This document shows, in pieces, positions 1 to 5,377 of a stretch of 5,377 nucleotides of DNA (within the stretch, counting starts at the first letter, position 1; each line of letters opens with the position of its first letter). The DNA comes from Acidobacteriota bacterium (lineage in GTDB: Bacteria > Acidobacteriota > Thermoanaerobaculia > Thermoanaerobaculales > Thermoanaerobaculaceae), in the NCBI GenBank assembly GCA_021782525.1, contig JAJXUY010000135.1, positions 1 to 5,377 of the forward strand, read 5' to 3'. Made by a program: the position numbers and the translations under genes. The notes under the pieces were generated by a model. The model made no database searches and was not told where the DNA came from. It saw nothing but the letters and a program-made list of their open reading frames with translations.

Positions 1-1
1 C

Positions 2-1726
2 CTCTCGCTCGTGGTCTGGGCGCTGATCCTGATCGTGGTCGTCAAGTACCTGAGCTTCGTCATGCGCGCCGACAACCACGGCGACGGCGGCATCCTCGCC
101 CTCCTCGCCCTGGTCATGCCGGCGGGTGCGGCCGCCGCCCGCCGCCGCGCGACCGGGCTGGTCATGCTCGGACTCGTCGGCGCGGCGCTGCTCTGGGCGG
201 ACGGTATGATCACACCCGCGATCACCGTGCTCGGCGCCGTCGAGGGGCTCGAGGTCGCCACCCCGGTGTTCAAGCCGTTCGTGGTCCCGATCTCGGTCGC
301 GATCCTCGTGGTGTTGTTCCTGGTGCAGAAGCGCGGCACCGCTCGGATCGGCGCGATGTTCGGCCCGGTGATGCTGCTGTGGTTCGGCGCCATCGGCGCC
401 CTCGGCGTCCCATGGGTCATTCGGGCGCCCCGCATCCTCGAGGCGTTCAACCCGCTGTGGGGGATCCGCTTCATGCTCGCCTACCAGTGGCACGGCTTCC
501 TCATCCTCGGCGCGGTCGTGCTCTGCGTCACCGGCACCGAGGCGTTGTACGCCGACATGGGGCACTTCGGCCGCGGCCCGATCCGCCTCGCCTGGTACGC
601 CGTCGTCTTCCCCGCGCTCGCGCTCAACTACCTCGGGCAGGGCGCCCTCCTGCTCACAAACGGGCCCGAGGCCGACCTCAACCCGTTCTACCTGCTCGCC
701 CCGCCGGCGCTCGTCTACCCGCTCGTCGCGCTCGCCACCGCCGCCGCGATCATCGCGTCGCAGGCGCTGATCTCCGGTGCGTTCTCCCTCGCGCAGCAGG
801 CGATCCAGCTCGGCTACCTGCCGCGGCTGCGGATCGTCCACACCTCCGAGGCGACGCGCGGCCAGATCTATGTCCCCGGCGTCAACGCCGGCCTGATGGT
901 GGCGTGCTGCGGCCTGGTCCTCGCCTTCGGCAAGTCCACCAACCTGGCGGCCGCATACGGGATCGCGGTGGTCGGCACGATGGCAACCACATCGGTGCTG
1001 CTGTACGCGGTGGCGCGCCAGCGCTGGGGGTGGGGGCGCGCCCACGCCGCGATCGTCACCGCCTGTTTCCTCGCGGTGGACCTCGCCTTCCTCGTCGGCA
1101 ACGGCCCCAAGGTGCGGCACGGTGGCTGGTTCCCGCTCATCGCCGGCGCCGCGATCTTCACCGTGATGACGACCTGGAAGCGCGGCCGCGCCGAGCTCGG
1201 CGCCAAACTGCGCGCCGAGTCGTTGCCGATCGAGTTGTTCCTCGCCGACATCGGGGAGCAGAAGCCGCTGCGCGTGCCGGGCACCGCGGTGTTCATGACC
1301 TCCGACCCCGGCGTCACCCCCGTCGTGCTCCTGCACCACTTCAAGCACAACAAGGTGCTGCACGAGAAGGTGCTGCTGTTCTCGGCGCACACCGCCTCGG
1401 TACCGTTCGTGCCGGCATCGGGAGGGGTCGAGGTGCACGACCTCGGCCAGGGGTTCTACCAGGTGGTCGGCCACGTCGGCTTCATGCAGACCCCGAACGT
1501 CCCCAAGCTGCTCCGGCTCGCGAAGGGCGCCGGTCTGGACGTCGATCCCGGCCAGGCCAGCTACTTCCTCGGCCGCGAAACGCTGCTGACGACCGGGCCG
1601 TCGCGCATGCCGCGCTGGCGCAAGGCGCTGTTCTCGTTCCTCTCGCGCAACGCCCGCTCGGCGACCGCGTTCTTCGGCATCCCGCCGAACCGGGTGCTCG
1701 AGCTCGGAACGCAGATCGAGCTGTAG
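2..1726 (+). CDS. kup: Kup-family low-affinity K+ uptake permease, N-terminus missing
   Basis: Inner-membrane potassium carrier of the KUP/HAK/KT family, which in characterised members works as a K+/H+ symporter. The frame is open from base 2, and homology continues upstream of the first GTG (base 11), so that GTG is an internal valine and the real start lies before the window. About 50-60 residues of a roughly 620-residue protein are missing. Counting from the base-11 codon, family signatures are FVMRADNHGDGG (16-27), ADGMITPA followed by VEGL (63-80), TGTEALYADMGHFG (174-187), IASQALISGAFSL (248-260) and NLAAAYGIAVVGTM (311-324). Many hydrophobic segments run to about residue 387; the remainder is the soluble cytoplasmic C-terminal domain, with RVPGTAVFM (421-429), HNKVLHEKV (446-454) and the typical ending PPNRVLELGTQIEL. 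The C-terminus is intact with no frameshift. It converges on the protease gene. Identification is by recalled similarity to E. coli Kup along the whole length. Confidence 0.97.
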   Translation, partial: LSLVVWALILIVVVKYLSFVMRADNHGDGGILALLALVMPAGAAAARRRATGLVMLGLVGAALLWADGMITPAITVLGAVEGLEVATPVFKPFVVPISVAILVVLFLVQKRGTARIGAMFGPVMLLWFGAIGALGVPWVIRAPRILEAFNPLWGIRFMLAYQWHGFLILGAVVLCVTGTEALYADMGHFGRGPIRLAWYAVVFPALALNYLGQGALLLTNGPEADLNPFYLLAPPALVYPLVALATAAAIIASQALISGAFSLAQQAIQLGYLPRLRIVHTSEATRGQIYVPGVNAGLMVACCGLVLAFGKSTNLAAAYGIAVVGTMATTSVLLYAVARQRWGWGRAHAAIVTACFLAVDLAFLVGNGPKVRHGGWFPLIAGAAIFTVMTTWKRGRAELGAKLRAESLPIELFLADIGEQKPLRVPGTAVFMTSDPGVTPVVLLHHFKHNKVLHEKVLLFSAHTASVPFVPASGGVEVHDLGQGFYQVVGHVGFMQTPNVPKLLRLAKGAGLDVDPGQASYFLGRETLLTTGPSRMPRWRKALFSFLSRNARSATAFFGIPPNRVLELGTQIEL

Positions 1727-1754
1727 GTCGCGGCGCCCGGCGACGGCGCCCTAC
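1723..1754. terminator. Possible bidirectional stem-loop between convergent stops
   Basis: The 24-base gap between the two convergent genes is GC-rich and self-complementary. GTAGG (1723-1727) can pair with CCTAC (1750-1754). Inside, GTCGC (1727-1731) can pair with GCGAC (1740-1744), or as an alternative GGCGCC (1732-1737) with GGCGCC (1745-1750). The stop codons of both genes fall in the outer arms. No T-run follows on either strand, so this is not a classical intrinsic terminator. It could still separate converging transcription. In DNA this rich in G+C, such pairing may also be chance. Confidence 0.3.
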
Positions 1755-4228
1755 CTCCTGGGCAGGTGCCGCCGGACCCGGGGCGTGGTGACCGCCGGTC
1801 GGGTCACGATCTTCTTGATCACCACGTTGTCGACGTACGCGCCTTCCTTTTGGGTCGTCGCGTCCGACACGAACAGGAACGCAAAGTACACCTTCGGCTT
1901 GCCCACCACGCTCGTGACGTTGTCGCTCATCGTCATGTCGGACATCTTGATCGTCTCGTGCTCCCACCCGCCGCTGTTGCCGGACGTGCCGTAGCCGGAG
2001 TAGCTCCTGCCGTCGAGCGACCACATCCAGTAGACGACGTCCGGCGGGTCGTTCGGGTTGCCGCCGTCGTCGATGTCAGTCCACAGGTCGAAGTCCCACG
2101 TTCCGTCCACGGCGTCCGACAGGTCGAACGGGCCGGCGATCAGGAACGTGCCCTCACCAGGCGCGTACTTTGTGCACGCCGGTTGCGCCTCCGACCCGCC
2201 CCCGGCGCACCAGACCGCGCCGTTGCCGTCCTTCGTCTTGCAACTCACGATCCCCCACGCGGTCGCGCTGGCTCCAGAGGTGTTCCCGAGCTTCCACTTC
2301 GAGAGGTCGCCCTCGAAATCGTCGGAGAAGATCGTGATCCCCCCGCTCGCTGAGCCGGCCACGAACGCCCACGTCCCCGACGTCGGCGCGGACACTTGGG
2401 CGCACGCGTTCCTCGCCGCTACCCGCCAGAAGTAGGTCATGCCGCCGGTCACGGTGACCGGCGCGCTCGTGCCGCTCTGGTTGCCGAGCAGCGGCGGGTT
2501 CGGGTCGGTCCCGAAGTAGACGTCGTAGGAGTCCGCGCCCACCGCCGGGTCCCACACGAGCGTGGCGCTCGTGCCGGTCACGCCCGCACCGTTGGCGGGC
2601 GAGACCAGCGCGAACGCCCCCGGCTTGGTGCACGCCGCCGCCGGGTCCACGGTGAAGCCGATCGTGCTCCCGGCCGCCCCAATGTCGTGGATCGAGAGCC
2701 CGCCGGGGAACCCGTCGGAGAGGATCGGCGCCGGGTCGGTCGCGTCGTTGATCGCGGTGCGCGGCGGCACCGTGTCGGCCGCGAAGTTCGCCTGCTTCGG
2801 GAACCCCTCGGCGGTCAGCGTGCCGCCCGGCCGGTAGACATACACCTCGTCCGGCGGCCCGCACTGGTCGCCGCGGCCGTCGGCGGCGGTGTCGATCCGG
2901 TAGACGAGCAGGCCGGAGGCTGGAAGGGAGTTCTCGAACGGGAACGACCGCTTGCGGTACTCGACGACGAAGTACTGGCTCGTCGAGTTGGGCGACGCGA
3001 TCCGGTAGCAGTTGTCGGTGGCGGAGGTGAGCGGGTTGAGCGTGTAGCTCCCCGGCCCGATCGTCGGGATCGAGGGGATGAACCCGAGGTAGCGCCACTT
3101 CAGGTACGCGGACATGTGCTGCGGAGGGTCCTCGTCGATCGCCATCAGGTCCCACGGTCCCACCGGATCGAGGCTCGAGGCCGAGGAGCAGTCGCTGTAG
3201 CGGTAGAGGTCGGGCGCGCCCAGCAGGTGCGTCATCTCGTGGCAGAGGACGCCGACCGACATGTTGCCGTCGAGCTGCAGGTTGTAGTCGCCGAGCAGCT
3301 TGCCGTTGACGCGAGCGGGGTAGTGGGTATCGTCGATCGCCCAGCGGTGCGGCCAGAGCAGGTTGCTCCAGTCGGCGTTCACCGCGGTCCCGTCGACCAC
3401 GAACACGACGCTGTCGATGTAGCCGTCGTTGTTGGTATCGAGGTTTAGTGATGTCGGCACCTGCGCGGCGATGGAATTGACGGCGTTCTGCAGCAACGTC
3501 CACTCGCGCGCGTTGCGCTGGTCGGTCTGGTAGCCGTCCGGGTTGGTCACCGCGTTGTAGGGCTTGTAGTACGAGCGGTTGTGGGCGTCCTGGTACGACA
3601 CCACGGTGGTGCCGCTCGATGTCGGGTAGAACGAGCTGTCGATCGTCACGGCGCCGTATGACGCCTCGAGAAAGTAACGCTTGAGCGAGGCGTCCTTGCT
3701 GGCCGTCGAGTCGAACCAGGTCGTGTACGTCGGGATCGACTGGAAACCCGGGTTCGGCTCGTCGGCGAAGCTGATGAAGACGACCAGGCTGTTGATCGAG
3801 GAGAACGCCGGGGCGTTCGTCAGGCCCATCGTGCGCACCTGCGCGTGTCGGTGCGGTATTGGGTAGAGCTCGTCCGGCGACGGCAGCGTGCGCGGGTCGG
3901 GCATCAGGCCGGGGGTGAGCCCAGCCGCCGCGGGATCGTCCCTGCCGACGATGAACCCGGTCGGCTGCAGCCGCCCGTCGATCTCTTGCGCGTAAACGAT
4001 GAAACCCGTGACGGGGTCGCGGACAACCGTGAAGCCCCGGGCGTCGTGCAGGCGGTTGTAGTACTCGTCGCCGCTCGCCAGCAGGTGCACCACCGTCCCG
4101 TCCGGCTGTCGCATCGTCTGCGGGATGTTGCGCAGCGGCGCCGCGAGCGCCGACCCGGCGACGAGCGCAACGGCGAACACCACCCACAGACGTGAACCGA
4201 GCTTCTCGATCCGACGGACAACGCGCAT
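1751..4228 (-). CDS. Secreted M6-family zinc metalloprotease with Fn3-like and C-terminal beta domains
   Basis: Predicted extracellular endopeptidase of the immune-inhibitor-A (M6) type, about 825 residues. The ATG at 4228 is chosen because a strong GGAGG sits just upstream and a signal peptide follows directly: basic MRVVRRIEK, a hydrophobic stretch, and an ALA/AP cleavage site near residue 29. A propeptide-like segment has RQPDGT (40-45), GDEYYNRLHDARGFTVV (53-69) and TGFIVYA (74-80). The catalytic domain has a Ca-loop-like DTNNDGYID (264-272), the zinc motif HEMTH (330-334; His330, Glu331, His334), GAPDLY (337-342) and GPWDLM (357-362), all typical of M6 proteins and apparently intact. An Fn3-like module spans about 536-624 (YDVYFGTDP, TYFWRVAARN). 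A C-terminal beta-rich domain, possibly jelly-roll, begins with DDFEGDLSKWKL (636-647) and ends with DNVVIKKI (800-807), followed by a basic tail. Nine cysteines follow the signal peptide, one immediately before His330. A likely role is nutrient acquisition or degradation of external protein; the substrate cannot be read from sequence. No sorting signal such as PEP-CTERM or LPxTG is seen. Confidence 0.93.
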   Translation of the reverse strand: MRVVRRIEKLGSRLWVVFAVALVAGSALAAPLRNIPQTMRQPDGTVVHLLASGDEYYNRLHDARGFTVVRDPVTGFIVYAQEIDGRLQPTGFIVGRDDPAAAGLTPGLMPDPRTLPSPDELYPIPHRHAQVRTMGLTNAPAFSSINSLVVFISFADEPNPGFQSIPTYTTWFDSTASKDASLKRYFLEASYGAVTIDSSFYPTSSGTTVVSYQDAHNRSYYKPYNAVTNPDGYQTDQRNAREWTLLQNAVNSIAAQVPTSLNLDTNNDGYIDSVVFVVDGTAVNADWSNLLWPHRWAIDDTHYPARVNGKLLGDYNLQLDGNMSVGVLCHEMTHLLGAPDLYRYSDCSSASSLDPVGPWDLMAIDEDPPQHMSAYLKWRYLGFIPSIPTIGPGSYTLNPLTSATDNCYRIASPNSTSQYFVVEYRKRSFPFENSLPASGLLVYRIDTAADGRGDQCGPPDEVYVYRPGGTLTAEGFPKQANFAADTVPPRTAINDATDPAPILSDGFPGGLSIHDIGAAGSTIGFTVDPAAACTKPGAFALVSPANGAGVTGTSATLVWDPAVGADSYDVYFGTDPNPPLLGNQSGTSAPVTVTGGMTYFWRVAARNACAQVSAPTSGTWAFVAGSASGGITIFSDDFEGDLSKWKLGNTSGASATAWGIVSCKTKDGNGAVWCAGGGSEAQPACTKYAPGEGTFLIAGPFDLSDAVDGTWDFDLWTDIDDGGNPNDPPDVVYWMWSLDGRSYSGYGTSGNSGGWEHETIKMSDMTMSDNVTSVVGKPKVYFAFLFVSDATTQKEGAYVDNVVIKKIVTRPAVTTPRVRRHLPRR

Positions 4229-4230
4229 GG

Positions 4231-4238
4231 CTCCTCCA
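4231..4238 (-). promoter_or_regulatory. Ribosome-binding site of the M6 protease gene
   Basis: On the minus strand the bases before the ATG read TGGAGGAGCC-ATG, giving a near-consensus Shine-Dalgarno GGAGG four bases before the start. This decides the start at 4228 over the in-frame upstream ATGs at 4258 and 4363. Neither of those leads directly into a signal peptide, and the one at 4363 lies inside the palindromic repeat. Confidence 0.85.
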
Positions 4239-4273
4239 CGGGCACCGATCGCAACCATCGAGCAGCGCGCGCC

Positions 4274-4302
4274 AGGATACGACAACGCCGCGCGCGCGCC
4301 AA
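4274..4302 (-). promoter_or_regulatory. Candidate sigma-70-type promoter for the M6 protease gene
   Basis: Read on the minus strand, TTGGCG (4302-4297) and TATCCT (4279-4274) each match four of six consensus bases and are separated by exactly 17 bases. Transcription would begin near 4266, giving a leader of about 38 bases before the ATG. The spacer contains an alternating CG run. In GC-rich DNA such matches arise by chance, and the organism's sigma-factor preferences are unknown, so this is a candidate only. Confidence 0.35.
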
Positions 4303-4316
4303 GATGCGGCGCGGCG

Positions 4317-4337
4317 CTAGGAGCCTGTCGCGCATCG
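4317..4337 (+). repeat. Left terminal inverted repeat of the palindromic element
   Basis: It begins CTAGGAGCCTGT and continues with GCGCAT after one mismatch. It matches the reverse complement of 4480-4500 at 19 of 21 positions. The outermost four bases, CTAG, are themselves palindromic, so they could be either part of the element or a duplicated target site. Confidence 0.75.
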
Positions 4338-4479
4338 ACTCCGGCTGCGGTTCGCGCTGGCATCCCGCTGGCCGCGTTGGCCTAGGCGAAAGGTCCTCGA
4401 CGTAGGCTACAGCTACGTCTGCGGGCATTTCGCTTGTCCGCCTTGCCAGCGGGCGCCATCGCGACCCTCGCTTTGGTCG

Positions 4480-4500
4480 CTATGCGCCACAGGCTCCTAG
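4480..4500 (-). repeat. Right terminal inverted repeat, overlapping the glnA stop codon
   Basis: It is the inverted partner of 4317-4337. Read on the minus strand, its first bases are CTAGGAGCCTGT. The TAG within CTAG (4499-4497) is the in-frame stop of the glutamine synthetase gene, so the last coding bases of that gene abut or enter the element. Confidence 0.75.
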
Positions 4501-5377
4501 AGGCCGTAGTAGAGCTCGATCTCGTACGGGTGCGGCCGGTTGCGGACCTCGCGCTCTTCCCACCGCTTGCGCGCGACCCAGCGCTCGACCAGGTCGGCCG
4601 AGAAGACGCCGCCCTCGAGCAGGAACGCGTGATCGGCCTCGAGGGCGTTCATCGCCTCCTCGAGCGACGTGGGCAGCGCCTTGATGCCGGCGCGGCGCTC
4701 GGGCGGCAGCGAGAAGATGTCCTCGTCCACCGGGCCGAAACCGAGCGCGGTCGGGTCGAGGTGGCGCTGGATGCCGTCGATCCCGGCCATGAGCTGCGCC
4801 GCGATCGCGAGGTACGGGTTGCACGTCGCGTCGGGGGGCCGGAACTCGAAGCGCGCGCTCTCGGGCCGGTTCGCGTACTTCGGGATGCGGATCGCCGCCG
4901 AGCGGTTGCCGAGCGAGAACACGGCCGAGACCGGCGCCTCGTAGCCCGGAATCAGGCGGCGGTAGGAGTTGGTCGAGGGGTTGGTGAACGCCATCACGGC
5001 GCCGCCGTGCAGCAGCACGCCCGCGAGGAACGAGCGCCCGGCGGCCGAAAGCGTGCCGTACCCACCCGCGTCGTAGAAGAGGTTGGCGCCGCTCTGCCAG
5101 AGTTGCTGGTGGAAGTGCAGCCCGGAGCCGGCCTCGCCGTACAGCGGCTTCGGCATGAACGTCGCCGTCATCCCCATCGCCGCGGCCGTCATGCGCGTGA
5201 CGTACTTCACCAGCATCGTGGTGTCGGCGGCGACCAGCGCCGGCATGAAGCGGGTCTCGATCTCGCACTGGCCGGGCCCGCCGACCTCGTGGTGGTGGTA
5301 CTTGACCTCCACCCCCATCGCCTGCAGGTTCATCGTGATGCGAGTGCGGGCGTTGTACAGGTGGTCCTGCGGCGGGA
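4497..5377 (-). CDS. glnA: Type I glutamine synthetase, C-terminal two thirds (5' end outside window)
   Basis: Cytoplasmic enzyme that joins ammonia to glutamate using ATP, the main route of ammonia assimilation. The frame is open to the window edge, 14 codons beyond the Met at 5333, reading ...DHLYNARTRIT; that Met is internal. About 292 residues are visible and roughly 150-180 are missing. Numbered from the 5333 Met: HHHEVGGPGQCEIE (13-26) carries the metal/substrate glutamates E16 and E24 (E. coli E212, E220). GSGLHFHQ (69-76) carries H73 (H269). NSYRRLIPGYEAP (122-134) carries the flap glutamate E132 (E327). NRSAAIRIP (143-151) and RFEFR (161-165) carry the conserved ATP/glutamate arginines and E163 (E357). 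The active site looks complete in the visible part. The motif that is NLYDLPPEE in E. coli reads DIFSLPPER here, so phenylalanine 207 (codon 4715-4713) replaces the adenylylated Tyr397. The ending HPYEIELYYGL is typical. The stop TAG lies in the terminus of the palindromic repeat. Confidence 0.97.
   Translation of the reverse strand, partial: PPQDHLYNARTRITMNLQAMGVEVKYHHHEVGGPGQCEIETRFMPALVAADTTMLVKYVTRMTAAAMGMTATFMPKPLYGEAGSGLHFHQQLWQSGANLFYDAGGYGTLSAAGRSFLAGVLLHGGAVMAFTNPSTNSYRRLIPGYEAPVSAVFSLGNRSAAIRIPKYANRPESARFEFRPPDATCNPYLAIAAQLMAGIDGIQRHLDPTALGFGPVDEDIFSLPPERRAGIKALPTSLEEAMNALEADHAFLLEGGVFSADLVERWVARKRWEEREVRNRPHPYEIELYYGL

Larger units (their letters stand above)
4317..4500. repeat. 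184-bp imperfect palindromic repeat with terminal inverted repeats (MITE-like)
   Basis: The whole interval folds back on itself around base 4409. The ends CTAGGAGCCTGT (4317-4328) and ACAGGCTCCTAG (4489-4500) are perfect 12-bp inverted copies, and the match extends to 19 of 21 bases. Further symmetric pairs are CCCGCTGGC (4364-4372) with GCCAGCGGG (4445-4453), GCGAAA (4386-4391) with TTTCGC (4428-4433), and at the centre GACGTAG (4399-4405) with CTACGTC (4413-4419) around a seven-base loop. No convincing protein lies inside. The size, matching ends and symmetry resemble non-autonomous miniature elements or REP/BIME-type palindromes moved in trans by a transposase. The family is not identified, and only one copy is visible here, so mobility is inferred. 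If transcribed it would form a long hairpin after glnA, which could protect the mRNA end or stop transcription, although it has no T-run. Confidence 0.75.

Noticed and set aside
11..13. GTG as the true start of the kup gene
   Set aside because: The frame is open upstream to the window edge, and conserved family sequence (LSLVVWALIL, matching the Kup segment before the KYLxFVMRADNHG signature) continues through it. A start here would remove the first membrane helix region.
379..1791. Second long plus-strand frame overlapping kup
   Set aside because: Its product is very rich in Arg, Pro and Ala, the usual out-of-frame product of a GC-rich gene, while the kup frame matches its family throughout.
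2396..3448. Long plus-strand open frame of about 350 codons opposite the protease gene
   Set aside because: Its translation is low-complexity, rich in Arg, Val, Ala and Gly, and resembles no family. It is the expected antisense shadow of a GC-rich gene.
4229..4363. Extension of the M6 protease to the upstream ATGs at 4258 or 4363
   Set aside because: The extension would put about 30-45 non-hydrophobic residues before the signal peptide, has no good ribosome-binding site, and its far end is encoded by the palindromic repeat.
3904..4428. Minus-strand open frame crossing the repeat and the protease 5' end
   Set aside because: It overlaps the signal-peptide and propeptide coding region in another frame, its sequence is Arg/Ser/Ala-rich without a family match, and its start lies within the palindrome.
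4317..4500. tRNA, structured RNA or CRISPR repeat in the palindromic interval
   Set aside because: There is no tRNA-like cloverleaf or T-loop sequence and no repeat-spacer periodicity. The symmetry is a single end-to-end palindrome.
1..5377. A new multi-gene system spanning the window
   Set aside because: The three genes belong to well-known unrelated families, with one convergent pair and a repeat between the other two. Nothing in spacing or domain content links them into one function.

Overview
This is a GC-rich bacterial chromosomal window, roughly two thirds G+C by eye. It holds three protein genes and one compact palindromic repeat. All three genes have G/C-biased third positions and look like native chromosomal genes. 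The M6 secreted protease with an appended Fn3-like module, a Kup potassium carrier and a class I glutamine synthetase fit a high-GC Gram-negative lineage such as Acidobacteriota (Thermoanaerobaculia-like) or Myxococcota. That placement is an inference from protein style; no rRNA or other marker is present.

Layout. Positions 2-1726 (+) hold most of a Kup-family K+ uptake permease whose N-terminus lies before the window. Its stop is separated by 24 bases from the stop of a convergent gene. That gene, 4228-1751 (-), encodes a secreted M6-family zinc metalloprotease of about 825 residues with a signal peptide, propeptide-like region, HExxH catalytic domain, Fn3-like domain and a C-terminal beta-rich domain. 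Upstream of it are a strong ribosome-binding site and a plausible promoter. Positions 4317-4500 hold a 184-bp imperfect palindrome with matching ends, which looks like a miniature, non-coding mobile repeat. From 4497 to the window end (-) lies the C-terminal two thirds of a type I glutamine synthetase, whose stop codon lies inside the end of the repeat.

How the genes relate. Nothing suggests one pathway. K+ uptake, extracellular proteolysis and ammonia assimilation are ordinary housekeeping or nutritional functions placed side by side. The glutamine synthetase and protease genes point the same way, but the palindrome and a separate promoter-like sequence lie between them, so they are probably separate transcription units. 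I see no evidence for a novel multi-gene system, CRISPR array, tRNA, rRNA or transposase gene. The most interesting objects are the palindromic element abutting glnA and the phenylalanine at the usual adenylylation position of the glutamine synthetase.
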